64,000 nt of DNA from a virus: IMG/VR virus record IMGVR_UViG_3300032229_000759, positions 48,255-112,254 of that record; one strand, 5' to 3'. Positions 52,652-59,495 of this stretch are shown one piece after another. Position 1 is the stretch's first letter. Every line of letters begins with the position of its first letter. Position numbers and translations under genes: made by a program. A model generated the notes under the pieces. The model was given only the letters and a program-made list of their open reading frames with translations. It was not told the DNA's origin and made no database searches.

Positions 52652-53716
52652 CTATAGGTTTTCTATACACCGCACAAATTGATTGGCCGCATTTTCCCAG
52701 CTAAATTGTTTGGCCGTGTCTATGCCTTTATTATTAGTAGTAATATTATTTGTATAAACATGTCTCATAAAATCTACTATTTGATCTTTTTCTTTTGATC
52801 CTATTTTAGCCCAACTACCTTCTCCGTGAAACCACTTACCATCATAAGCAAGTTCTTTTTCTGTAATATCTATTAAATAAGAATTTTCTTTATTGCAATA
52901 TTCTGTATGTGCAGAATAATTTGTAGCTATAACCGGCTTATTCATAGCCATAGTCTCTAAAAGTTCTAAATTCCAGCCTTCTGCTCTGGAGAGATATAAT
53001 CCGCAATTAGCATAAGACAGAGCTTCTGCTAAATCTTTTTGAGTAGATAGTCTAGGAAAAATCTTAATTTTATTTTTTAGTTTAGATTTACCAGCTAAAG
53101 ACAACCATTCTTTTTCTTGTGTCTCGTTCAAAAATGGATTATTAGTGATCATCCATAGTTCCACATTGTCATTATTTTCAAAAGCCCTATTGAAACACTC
53201 TATCACTAGATCGTGACCTTTTCTAATTTCCCATTTGCCTATAGTAATAAAAACATAATTATTAGTAGGCTTAGTATTATATAAATCAGCCGAGAAAATA
53301 GATGTATCAACACCCAGATTTACAATATCTATTGGTTTGTGGACTTCATTATTCAATAATACTTCTTTAGCCCATTGACTACTAGCTATTAATTTATCAG
53401 GAAAATTTAGATGATATTTTTCTGTGTCTGTAAAAGTGTCTAATTCAAAAAATGGATATGCTACATATGGTCCGTTTCCTATTCTTGAAAGAAGATCGAA
53501 TTGGTGCCATATCTTTACCGAGACATCATTATATTTGTGAGACGTTTGTTTTTTTATAGCCTCATTGATGATTTCTTGTTCTAGAACACTGTCTATTCTT
53601 GGTTGACCCATAGGAAAAAGAGCTATACTATGATCTTTAGATAAATTTTTTAACAAATTAAGTGCTACGTTACCATAGCCGGTCATACCTATAGGAGCAT
53701 TAAGATTGATATTCAT
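52652..53716 (-). CDS. Glycosyltransferase family 4
   Basis: 354 aa. GT-B motifs: GMTGYGNVALNLLKNL, GKWEIRKGHDLVIECF, EALSYANCGLYLSRAEGWNLE and LETMAMNKPVIATNYSAHTE, with the expected E-x7-E. Belongs to the GT1/GT4 RfaB-type fold group. Isolated from the two glycan clusters, between a GMP reductase and a head-region gene. Acceptor unknown (DNA bases, tail or surface glycan are all possible). Confidence 0.85.
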   Translation of the reverse strand: MNINLNAPIGMTGYGNVALNLLKNLSKDHSIALFPMGQPRIDSVLEQEIINEAIKKQTSHKYNDVSVKIWHQFDLLSRIGNGPYVAYPFFELDTFTDTEKYHLNFPDKLIASSQWAKEVLLNNEVHKPIDIVNLGVDTSIFSADLYNTKPTNNYVFITIGKWEIRKGHDLVIECFNRAFENNDNVELWMITNNPFLNETQEKEWLSLAGKSKLKNKIKIFPRLSTQKDLAEALSYANCGLYLSRAEGWNLELLETMAMNKPVIATNYSAHTEYCNKENSYLIDITEKELAYDGKWFHGEGSWAKIGSKEKDQIVDFMRHVYTNNITTNNKGIDTAKQFSWENAANQFVRCIENL

Positions 53717-53719
53717 ATT

Positions 53720-54838
53720 TTATGTACCAAATACGGGACTGTTGTTAGAATGAATTTTATTGACCATGCAAAAAGAACCACACCTAGCCATGTGTTTAAT
53801 ATTATTAGATCCTATATAGCAACAACAGGATCGTATACCTCCTAATAATTCTTGAATAATTTTCTGGATAGGTCCTTTATATGGTACGGTAATCTTTGTA
53901 CCTTCTGATGCTCTATAGTCTTTAATAGAGTCCTCATATAGTTCTTGAGCCTTATGTGTGCTCATACCATAGTAGGTAAATTTAATTTTTCTTTTGTCTG
54001 TTGGATAGCCAGGATCTAAAGCCTGCCAAAAATTTTGACTACTGGTTCCAGCCTTATATTCGTATTGCCATTCTCCATCACAAGGATCAGACCCGGCAAA
54101 ATATCCTCCTAGCATTACAAAATCAGCGCCTCCGCACAAGGCTTTACATACATCTCCTACTGTTTTATGTCCACCATCTGACGCAATAAGTCCTAATTTT
54201 TTAGGTCCAGACTCTAAGCCATGTGCCACATAAGAATTTTCTAATACACAAGATAATTGTGGAATACCGCAGCCAGTAATAAATCTCGTAGTACAAGCAG
54301 AGCCTCCACCTATACCACATTTAACTATATCTACTCCCCCATAAATAATCAATTCTTGAGTAGAGGCTGTGTTTGTCACATTTCCAGCTACAATAATAGA
54401 TTCTGGAAAATGCTCTCTAACCTTTTGACAATATTTGACAAAGGCTTCCATGTGTCCGTTCGGCACATCTATACATATATTGGGTTGTATACCCGTAATT
54501 TCTTTCAGTTCTAATAGGTGTTTAAGGTCGCTCTTCTTATAGCCTATCGATACAAAGACATAATCTAAATGGTCAGGACATTCTGCAAAATATTTAACTA
54601 AATCGTTTACCGAATGATATTTATGTAAACAAGCTATCATTCGATGTTCTGCTAAACGACGAGCCATATCAAATGAACAAAAGCTCATGTTCGCACACAT
54701 AATAGGTATACCAGACCAAACCCTAGGGGAATGATAAAAATTAAATGTTCTATATAAATTAATCTCTGACCTACTGTTTAGCGTTGATCTTTGGGGAACA
54801 ATCAATACATCATCAAAATCTAGCTTTGTTTCATTCAT
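53720..54838 (-). CDS. guaC: GMP reductase (IMPDH/GMPR family)
   Basis: 372 aa from ATG 54838 (ATGAATGAA, overlapping the SET gene stop); an in-frame ATG at 54853 adds five residues. Typical opening KLDFDDVLIVPQRST, then ICIDVPNGH, VAGNVTNTASTQELI, GIGGGSACTTR (catalytic Cys and Thr), LIASDGGHKTVGDVCKAL and GADFVMLGGYFAG, with RASEGTKITVPYKG and GGIRSCCCYIG as in GuaC. Reduces GMP to IMP with NADPH. Rare in phages; would shift the guanine pool towards adenine nucleotides, or act on another purine nucleotide. Confidence 0.88.
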   Translation of the reverse strand: MNETKLDFDDVLIVPQRSTLNSRSEINLYRTFNFYHSPRVWSGIPIMCANMSFCSFDMARRLAEHRMIACLHKYHSVNDLVKYFAECPDHLDYVFVSIGYKKSDLKHLLELKEITGIQPNICIDVPNGHMEAFVKYCQKVREHFPESIIVAGNVTNTASTQELIIYGGVDIVKCGIGGGSACTTRFITGCGIPQLSCVLENSYVAHGLESGPKKLGLIASDGGHKTVGDVCKALCGGADFVMLGGYFAGSDPCDGEWQYEYKAGTSSQNFWQALDPGYPTDKRKIKFTYYGMSTHKAQELYEDSIKDYRASEGTKITVPYKGPIQKIIQELLGGIRSCCCYIGSNNIKHMARCGSFCMVNKIHSNNSPVFGT

Positions 54839-55271
54839 TATTTTTTGCATCACTGAACTCTATTTTTTCTCTGTCTAAAAAGTATTTATTACCATAATCA
54901 ACAAAAATTTCTTCACCAGCTTTTATGTCTTGTGTAGCGACTAAATCTGCTATAAAATTATTATAATCAAATTTCCATTCTGTATTATTAATATCTTTAT
55001 GATTATACATCATGCCATAACCAAGAATCATATGCAAAATAAAACCATGATTTTTACACTCTAAACATGGACAGAGAGGTTGAGCATATAAGTACCTATA
55101 GATTTGAGGATCTGAATGGTATCTGGATCTAAAGCCTAAAGGCACAGTAGGACATCTTTCTATAAGTTCTCCTTCCGCTATATCTGTTACAGCAAATATG
55201 CCTCTACCATGTACAACAGAAGAACCCAGAGTAATTTTAGAAGGTGGCGTAAATTTTATTTCATTTGTCAT
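54831..55271 (-). CDS. SET-domain protein (putative lysine methyltransferase)
   Basis: 146 aa. SET motifs: SSVVHGRGIFAVTDIAEGEL, YGMMYNHKDINNTEWKF (the NH-x pattern of motif III) and IKAGEEIFVDYGNKYF (catalytic Tyr region). A CPCLECKNH cluster interrupts the middle. Would use SAM to methylate protein lysines; SET domains are uncommon in phages. Coupled to GMP reductase by overlap. Confidence 0.85.
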   Translation of the reverse strand: MTNEIKFTPPSKITLGSSVVHGRGIFAVTDIAEGELIERCPTVPLGFRSRYHSDPQIYRYLYAQPLCPCLECKNHGFILHMILGYGMMYNHKDINNTEWKFDYNNFIADLVATQDIKAGEEIFVDYGNKYFLDREKIEFSDAKNNE

Positions 55272-55293
55272 ATTATTTGTTTTAAATTATAGA

Positions 55294-55827
55294 TTAGTTT
55301 ATATTAAAAAAGTACCAACGCTTATTTCTGTCAATTAATTCTGACTGGTCTATATGTGTGAGATAAGTAATGATGTCATTCCAAGAAGAAAAAATCATTT
55401 CATGAGGTATGGTGCCAAATAGCCAGTCTGGCGTATGTTTTTTACCTTGAACCATATGAAGAATGATGGGTTTTTTCTGTCTATTAGCCCAAAAAATTTC
55501 TTCTAATGTTCCACAAGGATGGATATCTAAGTCTAAGTTCACTACAAGAAAATCGCTGATATCTACCATACGTAAATCTACATTCCTAATATTCTTCATA
55601 AGAAGACTTAATTCATCATATTTTTCTAATGATTTAAGTTCGGTTTTATAGGCATGTGTTTGTTCATCTTCCAATCCTATGTCCGTTGGTTTGATAATAG
55701 GATTTAAAACTGACACCCCCATTTGCTCTAGGTGAGGAGTGATAAAATCTCTCCAAGTAGAACCTCTATCTGGTACTCTATCCATAGGACCGGCTAAGTA
55801 GGCCCTATGTTTATTTAATCTATTCAT
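55294..55827 (-). CDS. Nucleoside 2-deoxyribosyltransferase-like protein
   Basis: 177 aa. N terminus HRAYLAGPMDRVPDRGSTWR is the family's A/Y-L-A-G-P-(M/F) loop; DFLVVNLDLDIHPCGTLEEI carries the catalytic Asp/Glu region (the E in CGTLEEI), and KKPIILHMV follows. Enzymes of this group move the deoxyribose between bases or hydrolyse nucleosides; relatives bind NAD-like ligands. Possible role in base salvage or in nucleotide-signal removal. Overlaps the 57-aa membrane gene upstream by 8 bases. Confidence 0.75.
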   Translation of the reverse strand: MNRLNKHRAYLAGPMDRVPDRGSTWRDFITPHLEQMGVSVLNPIIKPTDIGLEDEQTHAYKTELKSLEKYDELSLLMKNIRNVDLRMVDISDFLVVNLDLDIHPCGTLEEIFWANRQKKPIILHMVQGKKHTPDWLFGTIPHEMIFSSWNDIITYLTHIDQSELIDRNKRWYFFNIN

Positions 55828-55993
55828 GGTTCCTGGGTAATAAAAAGTCTAATAGGTTGTGAGAAAATTTAATGTTCTCAGACGATTTGCGGATAGTCTT
55901 AAGGTATCCATCAATCAAGCCGACCGATAGGCAAAAAATTAATAAGAAATAAAAACCCTGATTTATATTATTTGTTAGCATAAATAAAAACAT
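55820..55993 (-). CDS. Small membrane protein, 57 aa
   Basis: Frame ATG 55993 to TAG 55820. The gene overlaps the end of the macro-domain gene by 26 bases (different frame) and the start of the next gene by 8 bases through ATGAATAG, filling an otherwise empty 140-base gap. A clear transmembrane segment (FYFLLIFCLSVGLIDGYL, residues 14-31) is followed by a basic, helical tail with KTIRKSSENIKFSHN. No strong ribosome binding site; translation could be coupled. No homologue recognised. Confidence 0.6.
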   Translation of the reverse strand: MFLFMLTNNINQGFYFLLIFCLSVGLIDGYLKTIRKSSENIKFSHNLLDFLLPRNHE

Positions 55994-56510
55994 TCATATC
56001 GTGCCAAATATCGTTGATTAAACAAGTAATAAAATTCCAGTCTCCACCAGCTAATCCGCTCCCAAACTTAGGTGCATGTATTTCAATACTACATCCATCT
56101 TTCTGTTTTTGCAAGTCTTTGACATATAACTTTACTTGATTCATACAGTATACTAAAGCCCCATAATTCAGAGGTCTTTTATTATTGTGGCTAATAAGTT
56201 TATTTTGAGCAATCATGTTAGCAAAAGTTATACTGTGTCTATATTGCTTATTTTCTTTGACTGTTATAAACTGTGTGTGTCCTAGTTTAGCTTGTTGTCC
56301 AAGTATATGAAAATTAGCTTTTACTTCTGGATATATATTAGCTACTTGACCAGCAAAACCGGCACCAAATGCGTTAACATTATTACAAATATGAGGTATA
56401 ATAACAGAGCATCCAGCGGCTCCAGCATTAATTCTTTCTCTAGTAATATCAAAAATATTATCGTCTTTTATAAGATTAAATATGTTGTTTTGAGATGTTT
56501 TTGTTTTCAT
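55968..56510 (-). CDS. Macro-domain protein (ADP-ribose binding)
   Basis: 180 aa. Macro features: VIIPHICNNVNAFGAGFAGQ (the adenine/ribose loop), VANIYPEVK, and the second loop IHAPKFGSGLAGGDWNFI. Similar phage proteins are Appr-1''-P phosphatase-like. It can bind or remove ADP-ribose; a role in tRNA-ligation by-product clearance or reversal of host ADP-ribosylation is possible. Overlaps the zinc-module gene by 4 bases upstream. Confidence 0.85.
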   Translation of the reverse strand: MKTKTSQNNIFNLIKDDNIFDITRERINAGAAGCSVIIPHICNNVNAFGAGFAGQVANIYPEVKANFHILGQQAKLGHTQFITVKENKQYRHSITFANMIAQNKLISHNNKRPLNYGALVYCMNQVKLYVKDLQKQKDGCSIEIHAPKFGSGLAGGDWNFITCLINDIWHDMNVFIYANK

Positions 56511-56755
56511 ACTTTATCCCATTTATCTAATGGACATTTTTGATCAGCCCATGCTAATTTGTTTAAAAAAACTTTTTTCTGATTTACATTACAACCACAA
56601 ACAAGACACTGACTCTTTTTAGTATCCAACATTTCACACGATTGACATATACTATATCTATGATTGATTATTGCTTGACTAGATTTGGGCAACCCAGCAC
56701 CAACATGAAACCACAAAGACTTCAAAAATGTTTTGACTCTTATTAGAAAGCGCAT
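56507..56755 (-). CDS. Small zinc-module protein, paralogue of 5333 gene
   Basis: 82 aa. C-terminal module CQSCEMLDTKKSQCLVCGCN followed by KCPLDKW, matching the C terminus of the protein encoded at 5333-5809 (CNTCEYF, CLLCGC, KCPADKW). A short basic N terminus (RFLIRVKTFLKSLWFHVGAG) resembles an amphipathic helix. Function unknown. Confidence 0.75.
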   Translation of the reverse strand: MRFLIRVKTFLKSLWFHVGAGLPKSSQAIINHRYSICQSCEMLDTKKSQCLVCGCNVNQKKVFLNKLAWADQKCPLDKWDKV

Positions 56756-56765
56756 AAGATTATTG

Positions 56766-56987
56766 CTATTTTAGTGGAGAAAAATTATTATTAATATCTA
56801 AATGGTATAGCTGCGTAGGCTCTATCATAATAGATCCCAAAAACCATCTGACTAGTCCATCATTTAAACCTAGACACATGTAAGAAGTTTGCTTATTCTT
56901 AGTCTCTCTATAGTCAGAAGAAAGCACATAAAAATAGTTTTGATATGCAAAAGTATCCCCAGCCTCTATTTCCTCAAGATACTTCAT
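56766..56987 (-). CDS. Unknown small protein
   Basis: 73 aa, overlapping the upstream gene by 14 bases. MKYLEEIEAGDTFAYQNYFY reads like the opening of a small SH3-type barrel (compare the 62-aa protein at 17455, MDLEVGSKFKMNGIEYVK). No motif beyond this. Confidence 0.55.
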   Translation of the reverse strand: MKYLEEIEAGDTFAYQNYFYVLSSDYRETKNKQTSYMCLGLNDGLVRWFLGSIMIEPTQLYHLDINNNFSPLK

Positions 56988-57189
56988 CTTCCCAGTCTTC
57001 CCATTTTTCTTCCTGTATCATTTCTTCTTTGGCTTTTTTGAACTGTTTTTTCAGTTTTTGGGTATCTTTAAAATCTGATACATTGTCCTTTTTTTTGGAA
57101 AACTTTTGTTCTATATTTTTCCTTCTGTTGTTTTTTCTTCTGTCAAAATCGAAATCATTCATTTTGGAAAACACCCTGTTACGTTTCAT
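56974..57189 (-). CDS. Small highly charged protein
   Basis: 71 aa if started at ATG 57189; starts at TTG 57210 and ATG 57162 are also in frame. Very basic N terminus (RRKNNRRKNIEQKFSKKKDN) then Lys/Glu-rich helix and an acidic tail (EEKWEDWEDEVS). If the promoter at 57188-57215 is real, the ATG at 57162 is the likelier start. Possibly a nucleic-acid or protein-binding factor of early infection. Function unknown. Confidence 0.55.
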   Translation of the reverse strand: MKRNRVFSKMNDFDFDRRKNNRRKNIEQKFSKKKDNVSDFKDTQKLKKQFKKAKEEMIQEEKWEDWEDEVS

Positions 57190-57215
57190 AATAGTTAGAA
57201 ATCTGAGCAAGTCAA
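57188..57215 (-). promoter_or_regulatory. Candidate promoter for 57.2 kb operon
   Basis: On the - strand TTGACT (57215-57210), 16-base spacer, TATTAT (57193-57188). Almost the same as the element at 38506-38533 (TTGACT-N16-TATTAC). It would drive genes from about 57.2 kb downwards. The -10 overlaps the ATG at 57189. Confidence 0.55.
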
Positions 57216-57286
57216 GAAAAAAAATAAAAAATTGATGCTTGACGCACGATACATATGTTCATATAACTTATGCAGTGGGTTTGATA

Positions 57287-58219
57287 TTATAGAATGGGTC
57301 TTATTATACCATTACCCTCATATGCTTTCATGTCTTTGTATCTCAAATCCTTTAATCTCCATGTCTTTTTAGCAAAGACAGCGATGTAGTCATTGCTAGA
57401 TTTTAGCATATTTTCTAAAGAAGCAAACTTGATTTTCTTAGCATAACTGAGTAAAAGTGCCGCACAACCAACAGCGAATGGAGTAGCCATACTAGTCCCT
57501 GTCATAGAAGCGTAGCCATTGCCGGGTACAGCACTGACTATATCTTCTCCTGGCGCTAAAAAATCCAACTCTTCTCCACAACAACTGAAATCACATAAAG
57601 ATAAATTTCTATCAATTGCTCCTATACTAATTGTGTGTGGGTATTTAGCTGGATACTGTATTCCTGATTCTATGCCGCTGTTACCAGCAGCACAAAAAAT
57701 AATTACATTTTTTTGACAAGCATAATTAATAGCTTTTTCTATGTGAATGGATGGATATTCTGATCCTAGAGACATGGTTAGCATATCGGCTCCGTGGTCC
57801 ACAGCCCACACAATGCCTTCTGCGACATTTTTATTACTTCCAGACCCCTGACCATCAAGCGCTTTAATAGGCATGATCTTGGCTTTAGGAGCAACTCCCA
57901 CCATACCTATGCCATTATTTATGGCAGCTATTGTGGCTGACACATGAGTGCCATGACCATTATCATCTTGTGGGTCTGATTTTTTATCAATAATATTGAC
58001 ACCACTAATTAAATTATCTTTAATATCTTCATGAGTTAAATCGCAACCAGTATCTATTACTGCTACAGTAACATTTTCTCCCTCAGAATATTTCCATTGT
58101 TTGGCAACATCAAATTTTTGAATAGGCCAACTGTAAAACTGTGTAGAGGTTGTTGATAAACCATAAATATCAGTTCTAATATGTGGTAATAATTTACATT
58201 GTTTTCTATTATATAGCAT
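57287..58219 (-). CDS. Subtilisin-like serine protease (S8)
   Basis: 310 aa, starting 7 bases after the protease stop upstream. Complete catalytic set: AVIDTGCDLTHEDI (Asp56), DDNGHGTHVSATIA (His89), CAAGNSGIESG (oxyanion Asn180) and GTSMATPFAVG (Ser243). No signal peptide or propeptide, only about 45 residues before the catalytic core, so it may act inside the cell or be exported by other means. Subtilases are unusual in phages and could cut host or prohead proteins. Directly downstream of an exported trypsin-like protease. Confidence 0.93.
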   Translation of the reverse strand: MLYNRKQCKLLPHIRTDIYGLSTTSTQFYSWPIQKFDVAKQWKYSEGENVTVAVIDTGCDLTHEDIKDNLISGVNIIDKKSDPQDDNGHGTHVSATIAAINNGIGMVGVAPKAKIMPIKALDGQGSGSNKNVAEGIVWAVDHGADMLTMSLGSEYPSIHIEKAINYACQKNVIIFCAAGNSGIESGIQYPAKYPHTISIGAIDRNLSLCDFSCCGEELDFLAPGEDIVSAVPGNGYASMTGTSMATPFAVGCAALLLSYAKKIKFASLENMLKSSNDYIAVFAKKTWRLKDLRYKDMKAYEGNGIIRPIL

Positions 58220-58226
58220 AAGTATT

Positions 58227-58988
58227 TTACTCTGATTTAGAGGTGTGTTCTAGGATCCATTTATGGAAATTACTTATTCTAGTATGAGAACTTTCATCAC
58301 TATAACTAGAGTTGGGGCTTCCGTCTTTAGAAAGAACAGCAGAATTAATACCCGCTAATTTACCATCTATAAATAATCCTCCGCCACTATCTCCATTTGC
58401 TATCAAAAATTCTAATTCTGTAATTTTATCTTTATGAGATTTGGATGGAGAACAAATTAATGTGCCTTTTTCTATTTTATCAATAAAATTAGAGCCTGCT
58501 CTTTTTTTATTGTCGCTTAAATTAGAACCAGTATTAAATGTGCCAGTATATCCTAATCCAGCAATACTACAAATTTTACCTTCTTCATCATTATCGCAGT
58601 ATAACTCTGGGAAAAATTTTAAATTAATTGGTTCTGTGGTATATCCTAAAGCAATATCGTGTTGTCCAAAAACACTATTATTATAGTCACTGTGACATAT
58701 TATTTTTTTAATCTCGTATTTTTTATCCTCTACAATAATAAAAGAATATTTTTTTGAGTGTACAACGTGAGCAGCTGTTACAATCCAGCGTGGATTAATA
58801 ACTACTGCTGATCCCATATACTTTTGTTCATCCTCATCTATGCAGCAAATTTTAACTACATTATGAAATTTAGATCCATAAGTTACATATTTATGATCTG
58901 GAGTACCGGGGTCTATTGTTCCGGCTTGTAGACGAAAAGACAATAATGATAATGCTATTACCATACCAATAAATAGCAATCGGTTCAT
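58227..58988 (-). CDS. Exported trypsin-like serine protease
   Basis: 253 aa from ATG 58988, with AGGTG six bases upstream; a GTG nine bases earlier is in frame. Signal peptide MNRLLFIGMVIALSLLS with a likely Ala-Gly cleavage site near LQAGT. Catalytic triad visible in the translation: INPRWIVTAAHVVHS (His), GQHDIALGY (Asp) and LIANGDSGGGLFIDG (Ser). CC and other cysteines may form disulfides. Secreted endoprotease, perhaps degrading envelope or surface proteins during lysis or protecting progeny. Preceded by a GGTGTAT element and by an inverted repeat covering the ribosome binding site. Confidence 0.9.
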   Translation of the reverse strand: MNRLLFIGMVIALSLLSFRLQAGTIDPGTPDHKYVTYGSKFHNVVKICCIDEDEQKYMGSAVVINPRWIVTAAHVVHSKKYSFIIVEDKKYEIKKIICHSDYNNSVFGQHDIALGYTTEPINLKFFPELYCDNDEEGKICSIAGLGYTGTFNTGSNLSDNKKRAGSNFIDKIEKGTLICSPSKSHKDKITELEFLIANGDSGGGLFIDGKLAGINSAVLSKDGSPNSSYSDESSHTRISNFHKWILEHTSKSE

Positions 58989-58996
58989 CTGAAACA

Positions 58997-59053
58997 CCTA
59001 TGGAGGTATTAATTTTAAGGCTTATTTTTTACCTTATTAAAATACACCATAGG
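58997..59053 (-). promoter_or_regulatory. Inverted repeat masking the protease ribosome binding site
   Basis: Seven-base arms CCTATGG (58997-59003) and CCATAGG (59047-59053) are complementary. The downstream arm contains the AGG of the protease Shine-Dalgarno; the upstream arm overlaps the promoter-like element at 59035-59048. A transcript starting upstream could fold and hide the site; one starting at this promoter could not. Confidence 0.4.
59035..59048 (-). promoter_or_regulatory. Recurrent promoter-like element before protease
   Basis: On the - strand GGTGTATTTTAATA, about 46 bases before the ATG at 58988. Matches copies at 29314 and 44111 in GGTGTAT and TAAT positions. No TTGACA-like box 16-17 bases upstream. 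Confidence 0.55.
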
Positions 59054-59117
59054 GTCTTTATTATCTCTTTATTATGGCTTTTAAAGTTCGGCTTGTCTTC
59101 TTAGATATAGAAAATAT

Positions 59118-59495
59118 TTATTTGCGCATCCACTGCAAGTATTCTTTCATATTCGAAAATCCTCTTTTATGTTTCTTTTCTATGTTATTTTGTATAATAA
59201 TACTGTGTGGGATTAATGATATTTGATATTCTTTCATTAATTCAGGATTAGTATCAGAATCAACAAAACATATAATATAATTCTCAAATTGATCTTCAGA
59301 ATTTTTAATCTCTTTTTCCAATACCTTACAATATTTGCACCAATCCGCAGTAAATATAACTAATAAATTTTTGTGAGCTTGATTAGATTCTATTACAGCA
59401 TCAATCATAGACTCTAAATATACGGGACTTTCTGCATACGTATGATTTATGCCTGATGTCACTACGATGAATAGTAATAATAAAATAATTTTCAT
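59118..59495 (-). CDS. Exported thioredoxin-like protein
   Basis: 125 aa, ATGA overlap with RuvB. Signal peptide MKIILLLLFIVVTSGINHTY with an Ala-Glu type cleavage near residue 21, then LLVIFTADWCKYCKVLE with the redox CKYC and a following cis-Pro in ISLIPHSIII. Periplasmic disulfide exchange protein, possibly folding the cysteine-rich phage proteins or exported proteases. Last gene before a 129-base gap containing the protease promoter element. Confidence 0.88.
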   Translation of the reverse strand: MKIILLLLFIVVTSGINHTYAESPVYLESMIDAVIESNQAHKNLLVIFTADWCKYCKVLEKEIKNSEDQFENYIICFVDSDTNPELMKEYQISLIPHSIIIQNNIEKKHKRGFSNMKEYLQWMRK

